From: Streptomyces sp. NBC_01478
GTDB taxonomy: Bacteria; Actinomycetota; Actinomycetes; Streptomycetales; Streptomycetaceae
Assembly: GCF_036227225.1 (NCBI RefSeq)
Contig: NZ_CP109444.1
Coordinates: 5,437,501 to 5,501,500, forward strand
Direction of reading: 5' to 3'
Length of the DNA: 64,000 nt
The notes beneath the pieces were generated by a model. That model was not told the origin of the DNA and searched no databases. It saw only the letters and a program-made list of their open reading frames with translations. Both the position numbers and the translations under genes were made by a program. Below are positions 26,290-35,293 of this stretch, piece by piece (the stretch's first letter is position 1; the number at the start of each line of letters is the position of its first letter).

Positions 26290-27699
26290 TCAGCGTGGGC
26301 CGAGGGTCCAGCGGGGGCCCTGCGGGCCGTCCTCGATGATCAGGCCCGACTGGTTGAGCTGGTCGCGGATGGCGTCCGCGGTGCCCCAGTCCTTACGGCC
26401 CCGGGCGGCCTCGCGCTGGTCGAGGACCATGCGGACCAGGGTGTCGACGACACCGTGCAGGTCCTCGCCGCGGTCGGTCTCGCCGGCCCACTGCGGGTCC
26501 AGCGGGTCCAGACCGAGGACGCCGAGCATGGCGCGCACCTCGGCGAGACGCGCTACGGCGGCTTCCTTGTCGTCGGCGGCCAGCGCGCTGTTGCCCTGCC
26601 GGACCGTGGTGTGCACGACGGCGAGGGCCTGCGGCACGCCCAGGTCGTCGTCCATCGCCTCGGCGAACGCCGGCGGCACTTCGGCCGCGGGCTCGACGAC
26701 TCCCCCGGCCTTCCCTGCCTTTTCGGTGACTCGCTGCACGAAGCCCTCGATCCGCGCGAACGCGGACTCCGCCTCGCGCAGGGCCTCCTCGCTGTACTCG
26801 ATCATCGAGCGGTAGTGCGGGGTGCCGAGGTAGTAGCGCAGCACGATCGGCCGCCACACCTTGACCATCTCGCTCACCAGCACGCTGTTGCCGAGCGACT
26901 TCGACATCTTCTCGCCGCTCATGGTGACCCAGGCGTTGTGCACCCAGTACTGCGCGAAGTCGTCGCCGTAGCCCTTGGCCTGGGCGATCTCGTTCTCGTG
27001 GTGCGGGAAGATCAGGTCGAGGCCGCCGCCGTGGATGTCGAAGGCGGGGCCCAGGTACTTGTGCGCCATCGCCGAGCACTCCAGGTGCCAGCCGGGGCGG
27101 CCGCGGCCCCACGGGGTCTCCCAGTCGGGCTCGCCCGGCTTGGTGGCCTTCCACATCGCGAAGTCGCGGGGGTCGCGTTTCCCGGTGATGCCGTCCTCGG
27201 AGGGCTGGCGCAGGTCGTCGATGTCCTGGTTGGAGAGCTGGAGGTAGTCCGGGTACGAGCGCACGTCGAAGTAGACGCTGCCGTCGGCCTCGTACGCGTG
27301 ACCGCGCTCGATCAGCCCGCGCATCATCTCGATCATCTCGGGGACGTGGCCGGTCGCCCGCGGTTCGTACGTCGGCGGGAGGCAGCCGAGTGCGCTGTAG
27401 CCGTCGTTGAACGCGCGCTCGTTCTCGTACCCGATCGCCCACCAAGGGCGGCCCTGGTCACGGGACTTGGCGATGATCTTGTCGTCGATGTCCGTGACGT
27501 TGCGGATGAACGTGACGCCGTAGCCGCGGTATTCGAACCAGCGGCGGAGGATGTCGAAGTTCAGGCCCGAGCGGATGTGGCCGATGTGGGGGGCGGCCTG
27601 CACGGTGGCACCACACAGGTAGATCGAGACACAGCCCGCTGTGAGCGGGGTGAAGTCGCGAATCTGCCGGGCGCTGGTGTCGTACAGACGAATGGTCAC
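26290..27699 (-). CDS. cysS: Cysteinyl-tRNA synthetase
   Basis: 469 residues from GTG 27699. Class I signatures: HIGH as PHIGHIRSG (~residue 37) and KMSKS as [10 protein letters not shown] (~265). Zinc ligands are expected in [20 protein letters not shown] and HHENE. Charges tRNA-Cys in protein synthesis. It belongs to the carD-ispD-ispF-cysS-rlmB run. The length and KMSKS context fit CysS rather than the paralogue MshC. Confidence 0.95.
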   Translation of the reverse strand: MTIRLYDTSARQIRDFTPLTAGCVSIYLCGATVQAAPHIGHIRSGLNFDILRRWFEYRGYGVTFIRNVTDIDDKIIAKSRDQGRPWWAIGYENERAFNDGYSALGCLPPTYEPRATGHVPEMIEMMRGLIERGHAYEADGSVYFDVRSYPDYLQLSNQDIDDLRQPSEDGITGKRDPRDFAMWKATKPGEPDWETPWGRGRPGWHLECSAMAHKYLGPAFDIHGGGLDLIFPHHENEIAQAKGYGDDFAQYWVHNAWVTMSGEKMSKSLGNSVLVSEMVKVWRPIVLRYYLGTPHYRSMIEYSEEALREAESAFARIEGFVQRVTEKAGKAGGVVEPAAEVPPAFAEAMDDDLGVPQALAVVHTTVRQGNSALAADDKEAAVARLAEVRAMLGVLGLDPLDPQWAGETDRGEDLHGVVDTLVRMVLDQREAARGRKDWGTADAIRDQLNQSGLIIEDGPQGPRWTLGPR

Positions 27700-27777
27700 G
27701 GTACAAGGGTAGTGGGCGGTACAGGGTGCCCGGTGCCTTCCGGCGGATTAGCCGTTTTCGGGTGCGGGCCCGGTGGG

Positions 27778-27830
27778 GGCTGGTCGCGCCCACGCGGCGG
27801 AGCCGCAAATCGATACAGCCTCGCGCCCCT
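27778..27830 (+). repeat. Dispersed 53-base repeat, copy B
   Basis: Same length and orientation as the 23343-23395 copy, differing at only a few positions (for example CCCACGCGG for CCCGCGCGG). It lies between ispF and cysS, antisense to those genes. Confidence 0.75.
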
Positions 27831-27846
27831 AAAAAACTCGGACCAG

Positions 27847-28341
27847 TCAGCCGCGTTTCACCACCAACGCCGTTGCCACCGCCATCAAGCCCTCGTTCCG
27901 TCCCGGGAAGCCCAAACCGTCCGTTGTTGCGCCTGACACCGAGACCGGGGCTCCCGCCGCCTCCGACAACAGCTTCTGCGCCTCGTCCCTGCGCTTGCCG
28001 ATCTTCGGGCGCGGGCCGATCACCTGTACGGCGATGTTGCCGATGGTGAAGCCCGCCTCGCGGACGATCCGCGCGGCCTCTGTCAGGAGCGTGATGCCGG
28101 ACGCGCCCGACCACTCCGGGCGGCCCGTGCCGAAGTGCTGGCCCAGGTCGCCGAGGGCCGCTGCCGAGAAGAGGGCGTTGCAGGCCGCGTGGGCCACGAC
28201 GTCCGCGTCGGAGTGGCCGGCCAGGCCCGGGCCCTCGTTCTCCCACTTGAGGCCGGCGCACCACAGGTCTCGGCCCTCCTCGAAGGCGTGGATGTCGGTG
28301 CCGATGCCGACCTGAGGGAGGGGGTACGGGTCAGAAGCCAT
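27847..28341 (-). CDS. ispF: 2-C-methyl-D-erythritol 2,4-cyclodiphosphate synthase
   Basis: 164 residues. [19 protein letters not shown] carries the D-x-H metal site, followed by [16 protein letters not shown] and LGDLGQHFG. Catalyses cyclisation in the MEP isoprenoid pathway. ATG overlaps the ispD stop by 11 bases, so the two are coupled. Confidence 0.95.
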   Translation of the reverse strand: MASDPYPLPQVGIGTDIHAFEEGRDLWCAGLKWENEGPGLAGHSDADVVAHAACNALFSAAALGDLGQHFGTGRPEWSGASGITLLTEAARIVREAGFTIGNIAVQVIGPRPKIGKRRDEAQKLLSEAAGAPVSVSGATTDGLGFPGRNEGLMAVATALVVKRG

Positions 28342-29083
28342 CGTTGAGCCTCCTGCGGGCCAGGACCGCCTCCGCGAGGACGAGGTCCAGGGGGCGGGTC
28401 ACCTTGAAGGCCTCCTCGTGACCGGGGACGACCACGACCGTCAGGCCGAGCTGCTCGACCATGCTCGCGTCGTCGGTGACGTTGTCGGTGACCGTCTCGT
28501 GGGCGTGGACGAGCGTGGCGCGGTCGAAGCCCTGCGGGGTCTGTACGGCGCGGAGGCGGGCGCGTTCCGGGGTGGCTACGACCGGTTCCGGTGCGCCCGG
28601 CGTCTCGGCCGGCTCGACTTCCTTGACCGTGTCGGCGAGGGGCAGGGCCGGTACGACGGCGGGGGCTCCGTCCCGTACGGCCTCGATGACCGCGTCGACC
28701 GTGTCGACCGGGACGAGCGGGCGGGCCGCGTCGTGGACCAGGACGATGTCGTGGCCGGGGGGCAGCGCGTCCAGGCCGAGCTTCACGGACTCCTGGCGGG
28801 AGTCGCCGCCGGGGACGACCAGGAAGTCGGTGCGCTCGGGCAGCGCGTGGGCGTCGAGGAGGGTCTTGACCTCGGCGGCGCCGTCGGGCGGGGCCACGAC
28901 GACGACCAGGGAGACCGCGCGGGACGCGGCGAGTGCGCGGATCGCGTGGATGAGCATGGGAGTGCCGTTCAGCGCGCGTAGCGCTTTGGGAGCGCCCGGG
29001 CCTAGGCGTACGCCCCGTCCGGCGGCCGGGATCACGGCGGCGACGGAGGACTGCGCCTGCGAAGAGCGCGAATCGTCAGACAT
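28331..29083 (-). CDS. ispD: 2-C-methyl-D-erythritol 4-phosphate cytidylyltransferase
   Basis: 250 residues. [20 protein letters not shown] (nucleotide-binding loop), [30 protein letters not shown] and [10 protein letters not shown] are typical IspD motifs. Forms CDP-ME in the MEP pathway. First of the ispD-ispF pair, 260 bases after carD. Confidence 0.95.
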   Translation of the reverse strand: MSDDSRSSQAQSSVAAVIPAAGRGVRLGPGAPKALRALNGTPMLIHAIRALAASRAVSLVVVVAPPDGAAEVKTLLDAHALPERTDFLVVPGGDSRQESVKLGLDALPPGHDIVLVHDAARPLVPVDTVDAVIEAVRDGAPAVVPALPLADTVKEVEPAETPGAPEPVVATPERARLRAVQTPQGFDRATLVHAHETVTDNVTDDASMVEQLGLTVVVVPGHEEAFKVTRPLDLVLAEAVLARRRLNDGF

Positions 29084-29345
29084 CGGTTCCTGTCAGGTTT
29101 GTGTGCTCGACCTACGTGGGTATGGCCTCAGGAGTGCCGGGCGCGACGCCTTGACCGGACCCTTCCGTGACACCGGTCGAGCCTGCTGCCCGGGCCCGGC
29201 ACGCCATTATCGGGGGATGTCTCTCCGGCGTTCGGTGAGGTCGGGAAATTTCCTCCGAACATGCCGAAGCGCCCGGCGACAGGGGGACTGTCATCGGGCA
29301 CCACGGCATTTCAGTGTGCTGAGCAGGGCGTACCAGTCGCCTGCG

Positions 29346-29828
29346 TCAGGACGCGAGAACCTCGTCGAGCAGGGCCTCGGCCTTGTCCTCGTTCGTGTTC
29401 TCCGCGAGCGCGAGCTCACTCACCAGGATCTGGCGAGCCTTGGCGAGCATGCGCTTCTCACCTGCGGACAGTCCGCGCTCGCGCTCACGACGCCACAGGT
29501 CACGGACTACTTCCGCGACCTTGATGACATCGCCGGAGGCGAGCTTCTCGAGATTTGCCTTGTAACGACGCGACCAGTTCGTGGGCTCCTCGGCATACGG
29601 AGCGCGCAGCACCTCGAAGACCCGGTCCAGCCCGTCCTGACCGACCACATCACGTACGCCGACGAACTCCGCATTGTCCGCTGGCACACGCACCGTCAGG
29701 TCACCCTGAGCGACCTTCAGCACCAAGTAGGTCTTGTCCACGCCTTTGATCTGGCGAGTTTCGATAGCCTCGATCAGCGCGGCCCCGTGATGGGGATAGA
29801 CCACGGTGTCGCCAACCTTGAACGTCAT
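29346..29828 (-). CDS. carD: CarD/CdnL-type RNA polymerase-binding regulator
   Basis: 160 residues. The N-terminal Tudor-like domain begins [20 protein letters not shown] and includes KTYLVLKV, followed by an all-helical DNA-contacting domain ([17 protein letters not shown]). CarD binds RNA polymerase beta and stabilises open complexes at rRNA and other housekeeping promoters. Essential in mycobacteria; conserved in Streptomyces. Transcribed towards ispD. Confidence 0.93.
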   Translation of the reverse strand: MTFKVGDTVVYPHHGAALIEAIETRQIKGVDKTYLVLKVAQGDLTVRVPADNAEFVGVRDVVGQDGLDRVFEVLRAPYAEEPTNWSRRYKANLEKLASGDVIKVAEVVRDLWRRERERGLSAGEKRMLAKARQILVSELALAENTNEDKAEALLDEVLAS

Positions 29829-30126
29829 GTGACAGGTACCCCTTCCGTGGCTATCCAGGGTAACACGGAAACTGCGGGTTCTGAATGGCGTTTTCGCAGG
29901 TCAGGGCATATCTCGGGGCTTGACAACAGCAACAGGAACGTGCTGCGGAAGCCGAGCGGAAGAGGGTATTCGCAGGTCGGAGCAGCTCTCCGGGCGAGGT
30001 GAAACGCGTACGTTACACACATCCGGAGGCGTCCCCAAGTGGGCGAACGTCCCCAAATGTCTGGTTCCAAGTGCCTGACTTCCGCTACTCCGTTCGGTGG
30101 CCGGAGCCCGGTGCGAGACGAATCCG

Positions 30127-30169
30127 GAATTGATCACCGAGGTGGCGTGGAACGACCGGTGATCAATTC
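30127..30169. promoter_or_regulatory. 13-bp palindrome in the 590-base carD/lipoprotein intergenic region
   Basis: Perfect arms GAATTGATCACCG (30127-30139) and CGGTGATCAATTC (30157-30169) around 17 bases. AT-richer than its surroundings, without a T-tract, so more likely an operator than a terminator. The rest of 29829-30417 holds no supported gene. Confidence 0.45.
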
Positions 30170-30250
30170 TTCGAGGTGCCCTGCATTCTTCACGGAAAAT
30201 CCGCCGACGGACGGCTGAGCTGCTTATGTGAATGCCGGACGAGCGCCGGG

Positions 30251-30276
30251 CACAAGTGACCCGTGAGTCACTTGTG
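30251..30276. promoter_or_regulatory. 10-bp palindrome, possible operator
   Basis: Perfect arms CACAAGTGAC / GTCACTTGTG around six bases, 140 bases upstream of the lipoprotein gene. Its symmetry and spacing suit a dimeric regulator. Confidence 0.45.
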
Positions 30277-30417
30277 GCACACGGGTACCCGGTTGGGGGA
30301 GGGTCGGGTGCGGTGGCGCGGGAACGGCTCGGTAACCTAAGGCCGCTGACAGACACTTAGGGCGGCTTTATTCGGGAGTCGCCCTGCTCCGCCCACGTTC
30401 AAGGAGTAGCCGCCGCC

Positions 30418-31071
30418 GTGAGCAGCAGCCTTCGACGCGGCACCCTCGCCGCCGCCGCCATCGCGTTCTCGATCGCCTCGCTCGCCGCGTGCGGTGCCGG
30501 CAACGACGCCCAGACGCTGGAGGTCAAGCCGGACAACGCGGCCGCCTCCGTCGGCGACATCAAGGTGCAGAACGCGCTCGTCATCACCCAGCCCCTCACC
30601 GAGTCCGGTACCGAAGGCGCGGGCCCCGCGGTGATCTCCGCGACCCTGTTCAACACCGGTGTCAAGGACCAGACCCTGGACTCCGTCAGCGTCGACGGCG
30701 CCGGCAGCGTCACGCTGACCCCCGCGAAGGGCAAGGGCAAACTGGTCGTCCCGGCCGGCGGCTCGCTGATCCTGGGCGGCAAGGGCAACGCCTCCGCGGC
30801 GCTGGCCAGCCCCGGCGACAGCCTCCAGGACGGCAACGCCCAGAAGGTCACCTTCACCCTCAGCACGACCGGCGGGGTGGGCCTGAGCGCGTTCGTCGTC
30901 CCGGCCGACAGCTACTTCACCAAGTGGGGCCCGACCGCGATCCCCACGGCCGCCCCGGGCGCCTCCGCGACCACCTCCGCCTCCCCGAAGCCGGGCAAGA
31001 GCACGTCGGCCACCCCGACCGACTCGGCCTCCGCGAGCGCGACGGCCACGGAGTCGGCGTCCGCCGGCTGA
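30418..31071 (+). CDS. Lipoprotein, DUF461/PCuAC-like
   Basis: 217 residues from GTG 30418. Signal peptide with lipobox LAAC around residue 25 (SIASLAACGAGND). The middle (VGDIKVQNALVITQP, VISATLFNTG, DGAGSVTLTPAKGKG) has the beta-rich pattern of exported DUF461/copper-chaperone-like domains, but no Met/His metal cluster is obvious. The Ser/Thr/Pro-rich tail probably spans the wall. Convergent with phoP across a strong terminator. Confidence 0.82.
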   Translation: MSSSLRRGTLAAAAIAFSIASLAACGAGNDAQTLEVKPDNAAASVGDIKVQNALVITQPLTESGTEGAGPAVISATLFNTGVKDQTLDSVSVDGAGSVTLTPAKGKGKLVVPAGGSLILGGKGNASAALASPGDSLQDGNAQKVTFTLSTTGGVGLSAFVVPADSYFTKWGPTAIPTAAPGASATTSASPKPGKSTSATPTDSASASATATESASAG

Positions 31072-31089
31072 GCGGCCGTAGCAGCACGT

Positions 31090-31140
31090 CGTACGACGAA
31101 GGGCGGGACCTCACACAGAGGTCCCGCCCTTCGTCGTACG
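31090..31140. terminator. Perfect 22-bp stem terminator
   Basis: Arms 31090-31111 and 31119-31140 are exact complements (CGTACGACGAAGGG... / ...CCCTTCGTCGTACG), loop CACACAG. Serves the lipoprotein and, on the other strand, phoP. Confidence 0.8.
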
Positions 31141-31267
31141 CACTGCCTAAGGCCTGGCGGTCGGTCTACGGCTCGAACACCATTTCCGACGCACCTCTCG
31201 CACCGCTGCGCGGGCTTCGAGGTGCTGCGCCGGACTCCGTCCGGCGGCCTGCGTCCGGGGCCGCTCT

Positions 31268-31948
31268 TTACGGCTCGAACTTGTAGCCCAGACCCCGCAC
31301 CGTCACCAGATACCTGGGCGCGCCCGGGTCCGGCTCGATCTTGGCGCGGAGGCGCTTGACGTGGACGTCCAGGGTCTTGGTGTCGCCCACGTAGTCGGCG
31401 CCCCAGACTCTGTCGATGAGCTGCATGCGGGTCAGTACGCGGCCCGCGTTGCGCAGGAGCATCTCCAGCAGGTCGAACTCCTTGAGGGGCAGGTCGACCT
31501 TGGAGCCGGAGACCGTGACCACGTGGCGATCCACGTCCATGCGGACCGGACCCGCCTCGAGGGCGGCCGGGGTGACCTCCTCGGGCTCGCCGCGGCGGCG
31601 CAGGACGGCCCGGATACGGGCGACGAGCTCGCGGGACGAGAAGGGCTTGGTGACGTAGTCATCGGCTCCTATTTCCAGGCCTACGACCTTGTCGATCTCG
31701 CTGTCCTTGGCGGTCACCATGATGACGGGGACGTTGGAGCGGCCGCGCAGTTGGCGGCAGACCTCCGTGCCGGGCAGCCCCGGCAGCATCAGGTCGAGCA
31801 GGACGAGGTCGGCGCCGTTGCGCTCGAACTCGTCGAGCCCGTCGGGCCCGGTGGTCGCGATGGCGACCTCGAAGCCCTCTTTGCGGAGCATGTACGACAG
31901 GGCGTCGGAGAAGGACTCCTCGTCCTCGACGACGAGCACTCGGGTCAC
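31268..31948 (-). CDS. phoP: Phosphate response regulator PhoP
   Basis: 226 residues. REC domain with EDEESF, phospho-acceptor in VLLDLMLPG (~D54), Thr in VTAKD and K in VTKPFSSREL; the OmpR-type winged helix covers ~130-226 (LPLKEFDLLEMLLRNAGRVL). Controls phosphate scavenging and, in Streptomyces, secondary metabolism. GTG overlaps the phoR stop (GTGA). Confidence 0.95.
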   Translation of the reverse strand: MTRVLVVEDEESFSDALSYMLRKEGFEVAIATTGPDGLDEFERNGADLVLLDLMLPGLPGTEVCRQLRGRSNVPVIMVTAKDSEIDKVVGLEIGADDYVTKPFSSRELVARIRAVLRRRGEPEEVTPAALEAGPVRMDVDRHVVTVSGSKVDLPLKEFDLLEMLLRNAGRVLTRMQLIDRVWGADYVGDTKTLDVHVKRLRAKIEPDPGAPRYLVTVRGLGYKFEP

Positions 31949-33198
31949 GGAAGGACCTCCGGGGCGGGAAGCGGTTCGTACGGGGATGGTTCAGGGGACC
32001 CCTCGACCTCGTCGTCGAGGTCGGGGTGCTGGTGGGCACGGTCGCGGGCCGCACCCGCCTCCGGCAGCCTCAGGGTGAACGTGGAGCCCTGTCCCTCGGA
32101 GCTCCACACCGTGACCTCCCCGCCGTGCGAGGCGGCCACGTGCTTGACGATCGCCAGTCCGAGACCCGTACCGCCGGTGGCCCGTGAGCGGGCCGGGTCG
32201 ACACGGTAGAAGCGCTCGAACACGCGCTCCTTGTCCTTCTCGGAGATGCCGATGCCCTGGTCGGTGACGGCGACCTCGATGTGGTCGCCGCCGCCCGCGG
32301 AGACCCGGCGTGCGGCTATGCCGACGCGGGTGCGGGCGGGCGAGTAGTTGACGGCGTTCTCGACCAGGTTTCCGAGGGCGGCGGCCAGTTGGCCCCGGTT
32401 CCCGTAGACATGCAGGTCGGCGGTGCCGCCGGCGGCCATGGTGATCTGCTTGGTGCCGGCCTGGTGCCGGCAGCGGTCGATGGCCTCGGCGACGAGTTCG
32501 TCGACGCGGACGGGTTCGGCGTCTTCGAGGGGGTCGTCGTTCTGGACCCGCGACAGGTCGATGAGCTCCTGCACGAGATTGGTCAGGCGCGTGGCCTCGA
32601 TCTGCATCCGGCCGGCGAAACGCTCCACCGCCTCAGGGTCGTCGGAGGCGTCCATGACCGCCTCCGAGAGGAGGGAGAGCGCGCCGACCGGGGTCTTCAG
32701 TTCGTGGCTGACATTCGCCACGAAGTCACGTCGTACGGCCTCGATACGGCGGGCCTCGGTGAGGTCCTCCACGAGGAGCAGGACGAGCCGGGAGCCGAGC
32801 GGCGCCACCCGGGCGGAGACCGCGAGGGCCTCCCCGCGGCCGGTGCCGCGCCGGGGCAGATCCAGCTCGACCTGGCGTATCTCGCCGTCGCGCCGGGTGT
32901 CCCGGGCCATCTGGAGCATCGGGTCGACGGAGAGTTTCCCGCCGCGGACCAGTCCGAGGGCGTACGCCGCCGAGCTGGCCTTGACCACGGCGTCCGCCTC
33001 GTCCAGGACGACGGCCGAGGAGCGGAGCACCGAGAGCACGGTGTCCACACCCGGCGGAAGCACCGGGTCCGTGTGCAGGGAGGTCCTGGTCGGCCGTTTC
33101 TGGTCGCGTTCGCTCCAGCGGAACGCCAGCATGGCGATGACACCGGTGAGCACCCCGGCGATCGCTGCCGCTGCGGCGACCGCCGCGTTCACGTCCAT
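31945..33198 (-). CDS. phoR: Phosphate sensor histidine kinase PhoR
   Basis: 417 residues. One N-terminal membrane helix (AAVAAAAAIAGVLTGVIAML), a PAS-like linker (~55-160), HisKA with VSHELKTPVGALSLL (phospho-His), and HATPase with NLVENAVNYS, DQGIGI, FERFYRV and GGTGLGLAI. Partner of the coupled phoP. Divergent from phoU with PHO boxes between. Confidence 0.95.
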   Translation of the reverse strand: MDVNAAVAAAAAIAGVLTGVIAMLAFRWSERDQKRPTRTSLHTDPVLPPGVDTVLSVLRSSAVVLDEADAVVKASSAAYALGLVRGGKLSVDPMLQMARDTRRDGEIRQVELDLPRRGTGRGEALAVSARVAPLGSRLVLLLVEDLTEARRIEAVRRDFVANVSHELKTPVGALSLLSEAVMDASDDPEAVERFAGRMQIEATRLTNLVQELIDLSRVQNDDPLEDAEPVRVDELVAEAIDRCRHQAGTKQITMAAGGTADLHVYGNRGQLAAALGNLVENAVNYSPARTRVGIAARRVSAGGGDHIEVAVTDQGIGISEKDKERVFERFYRVDPARSRATGGTGLGLAIVKHVAASHGGEVTVWSSEGQGSTFTLRLPEAGAARDRAHQHPDLDDEVEGSPEPSPYEPLPAPEVLP

Positions 33199-33271
33199 GC
33201 CCCCAGGTTAGGCATGGGATACCTCCTGGCCACAGCCATCGGAGTGCGACCTCGAACACTCGTCGCCCAGA

Positions 33272-33304
33272 GTTCACCTTGGAGCCAGTATTGGTTCATT
33301 TGGG
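33272..33304 (+). promoter_or_regulatory. PHO box: three 11-base direct repeat units
   Basis: GTTCACCTTGG (33272-33282), AGCCAGTATTG (33283-33293) and GTTCATTTGGG (33294-33304) follow in exact 11-base register, matching the Streptomyces PhoP direct repeat unit consensus, with a degenerate middle unit. Lies between phoR and phoU, where PhoP autoregulation is known in the genus. Confidence 0.85.
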
Positions 33305-33429
33305 GTGGCGGAAACCGTCGCGTAGGAACGGGAACGTGGGAGCGTGGGGTGGAAGGGCCGGTTTTTAGTCACAACCGACGGGCCCGGGGCCCCTGAGCCC
33401 CCGAAGCGAACGTAGGAGAGGGAACCCTG

Positions 33430-34119
33430 ATGCGGGACGCGTACCACGAGGAACTTGACTCGATCGGTGACGGTCTGGTGGAGATGGCCCGGCTGACCGG
33501 CTCGGCGATCGGACGCGCCACGACGGCGATCCTGGACTCCGACCTGAAGCTGGCCGAGAGCGTCATCGAGGCCGACAAGAAGGTCGACGACCTCCAGCAC
33601 GACCTGGAAGCACGGGCCATAGCCCTGCTGGCCCGGCAGCAGCCGGTGGCGACGGACCTGCGCATCGTCGTCACGTCCCTGCGCATGTCGGCCGACCTGG
33701 AGCGCTCCGGCGACCTCGCCCAGCACGTGGCGAAGCTCGCCCGGCTGCGCTTCCCGGAGCGGGCCGTACCGCACGACCTGCACGCGACCATCCTGGAGAT
33801 GGGCCAGCTCGCCCAGCGCCTGATGGCCAAGGCGGCCGAGGTCATCATCACGAAGGACGTCGACCTGGCGCTCCAGTTGGAGCAGGACGACGACGCGATG
33901 GACCTGCTGCACCGCACGCTCTTCCAGCACCTGCTGGACGACAAGTGGAAGCACGGCATCGAGACCGCGGTCGACGTGACGCTGCTCGGCCGCTACTACG
34001 AGCGTTTCGCGGACCACGCGGTGTCGGTCGCGAAGCGCGTGGTGTTCCTGGTGACGGGCGAGCACGCGGACGAGCTCCAGCCGGACATCCAGCCGGTGAC
34101 GGGGGCGGAGGGCGCGTAG
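33430..34119 (+). CDS. phoU: Phosphate signalling protein PhoU
   Basis: 229 residues: two PhoU three-helix repeats with E/D-x3-D metal-site motifs (EADKKVDDL; EQDDDAMDLL) and RYYERFADHAVSVAKRV. Negative modulator of PhoR/phosphate transport. GGAGAGG upstream of ATG. Divergent from phoR-phoP. Confidence 0.93.
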   Translation: MRDAYHEELDSIGDGLVEMARLTGSAIGRATTAILDSDLKLAESVIEADKKVDDLQHDLEARAIALLARQQPVATDLRIVVTSLRMSADLERSGDLAQHVAKLARLRFPERAVPHDLHATILEMGQLAQRLMAKAAEVIITKDVDLALQLEQDDDAMDLLHRTLFQHLLDDKWKHGIETAVDVTLLGRYYERFADHAVSVAKRVVFLVTGEHADELQPDIQPVTGAEGA

Positions 34120-34272
34120 CCCTCCGGGCTGGGGCCACCGGGTCCGGCGGGTCCGGTGCGTCCTGCGGGTCCGGGCCGGGGTGGGGGCTTGCGGGGAAGC
34201 CTCCATGCGCCGTTGATGCGCCCGGCGGAGCGGGCATCCAATGGGCACAGGCACCAGCCTCTAGGAGGACCC

Positions 34273-34428
34273 ATGGCCGAATCCCCCGCCACGACGCCGG
34301 ACCCGACGCAGGAGCGCGAGACGCAGCAGCCCGCCGAGATCAAGAGTCTCCCGCTCTTCGGCGCCTGCGGCTGCGGCTCGGGCTGCGGGTGCGGGTGCCA
34401 GTCCGGCAACCCGTGCCAGTGCGGCTGA
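34273..34428 (+). CDS. Cys-rich small peptide, possible metal binder
   Basis: 51 residues with AGGAGG four bases before ATG. The first 27 residues are Pro/Glu/Thr-rich; the tail ACGCGSGCGCGCQSG...NPCQCG has seven cysteines in 22 residues, a metallothionein-like density. It lies 151 bases before a DUF4242 nickel-binding-type gene, so metal storage or delivery is a fair guess. No family recognised. Confidence 0.65.
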   Translation: MAESPATTPDPTQERETQQPAEIKSLPLFGACGCGSGCGCGCQSGNPCQCG

Positions 34429-34472
34429 CCGACGTGCAGGGCCTTTGATTCCGCTGATTCCGTCGGTTCCGT

Positions 34473-34513
34473 CGAAGGGGCTCCGGGTGCTTTGCGGCAC
34501 CGGGGCCCCTTCG
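34473..34513 (+). terminator. Hairpin between Cys-rich peptide and DUF4242 gene
   Basis: CGAAGGGGC pairs with GCCCCTTCG (34473-34481, 34505-34513) with further imperfect pairing inside (CCGGGTGC/GCACCGG). GTCGTG follows rather than a T-tract. Confidence 0.6.
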
Positions 34514-34579
34514 TCGTGCTCGGTGGCCGGGAACACCGTACGGGCGCAGCATGGAAGGAACGGAAGGAGGTGCGCGGTC

Positions 34580-34828
34580 ATGGCTCAGTACATGGACGTA
34601 CACCATGGAATGAAGGGCATCACGGCCGACCAGTTGATGGCGGCCCACAAGGCGGATCTCGCCGTGGAGAGGGACGAGGGCGTCCACTTCGAGCGGGCCT
34701 GGGCGGACCCGGAGAGCGGAACCGTCTACTGCCTGTCGGAGGCGCCGTCGCCCGAGGCGGTCCAGCGCGTCCATGAACGTGCGGGGCACCGGGCGGACGA
34801 GGTGCACGCGGTGCCGTATTCGATCTGA
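34580..34828 (+). CDS. DUF4242 protein, SCO4226-like nickel-binding family
   Basis: 82 residues; GGAAGGAGG nine bases before ATG. Ferredoxin-like fold family: MDVHHGMKGITADQLMAAH and AVQRVHERAGHRADEVHAV supply several His residues. The S. coelicolor orthologue SCO4226 is a described nickel-binding protein. Follows the Cys-rich peptide gene. Confidence 0.85.
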   Translation: MAQYMDVHHGMKGITADQLMAAHKADLAVERDEGVHFERAWADPESGTVYCLSEAPSPEAVQRVHERAGHRADEVHAVPYSI

Positions 34829-34944
34829 CCACCGGCCAGCCCCACCCCCGACCGGGTGGGGCGCTCCATGGTTCCTCGAGGCGCGCGAAGGCATCGTAGA
34901 AGGAAGCCGGTCCCCCCGGGGCCCTCGTCCGGAAGGAACGTCCC

Positions 34945-35136
34945 ATGGAATCAACGCAGTTCACGAACTCCGACTCCACCACGGTCCCCGGCGAGAACTC
35001 CCTCGCGCCGCTGCTGGCCGCGTGGGACCTGGCGCACCCCGCCACGGGCGACCCCGAGTGGCGGCACGTGCTGGACGAGATCGCGCACCCCCGCACCACG
35101 GAGGCGTTCCAGCGCCTCGCCGGGTCCGCCGCCTGA
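34945..35136 (+). CDS. Small hypothetical protein
   Basis: 63 residues. GGAAGGAA lies six to seven bases before ATG. Acidic, Thr/Ser-rich start, then LAPLLAAWDLAHPATGDPEWRH in two helices. No cysteine, no signal peptide, no family recognised. Binding site and composition support a real gene. Confidence 0.55.
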   Translation: MESTQFTNSDSTTVPGENSLAPLLAAWDLAHPATGDPEWRHVLDEIAHPRTTEAFQRLAGSAA

Positions 35137-35224
35137 GTCAAGAGGGCCGATCGTCAGCTCCGTTCGTGCATTGAGTGCTGTTTGGGCAAAGGGTTCGACA
35201 TCGGCAGTTCAACTGTCTTGTCCT

Positions 35225-35251
35225 GTGCATGTCTCACTGGGTGAGATGCAC
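35225..35251. promoter_or_regulatory. Palindrome upstream of sedolisin gene
   Basis: GTGCAT-g-TCTCAC-tgg-GTGAGATGCAC: near-perfect inverted repeat with one bulged base, 43 bases before the start codon; a candidate operator. Confidence 0.4.
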
Positions 35252-35293
35252 GCAGACCATTGCGTGCAACTCGTAACCACCCAGGGGGCATTC

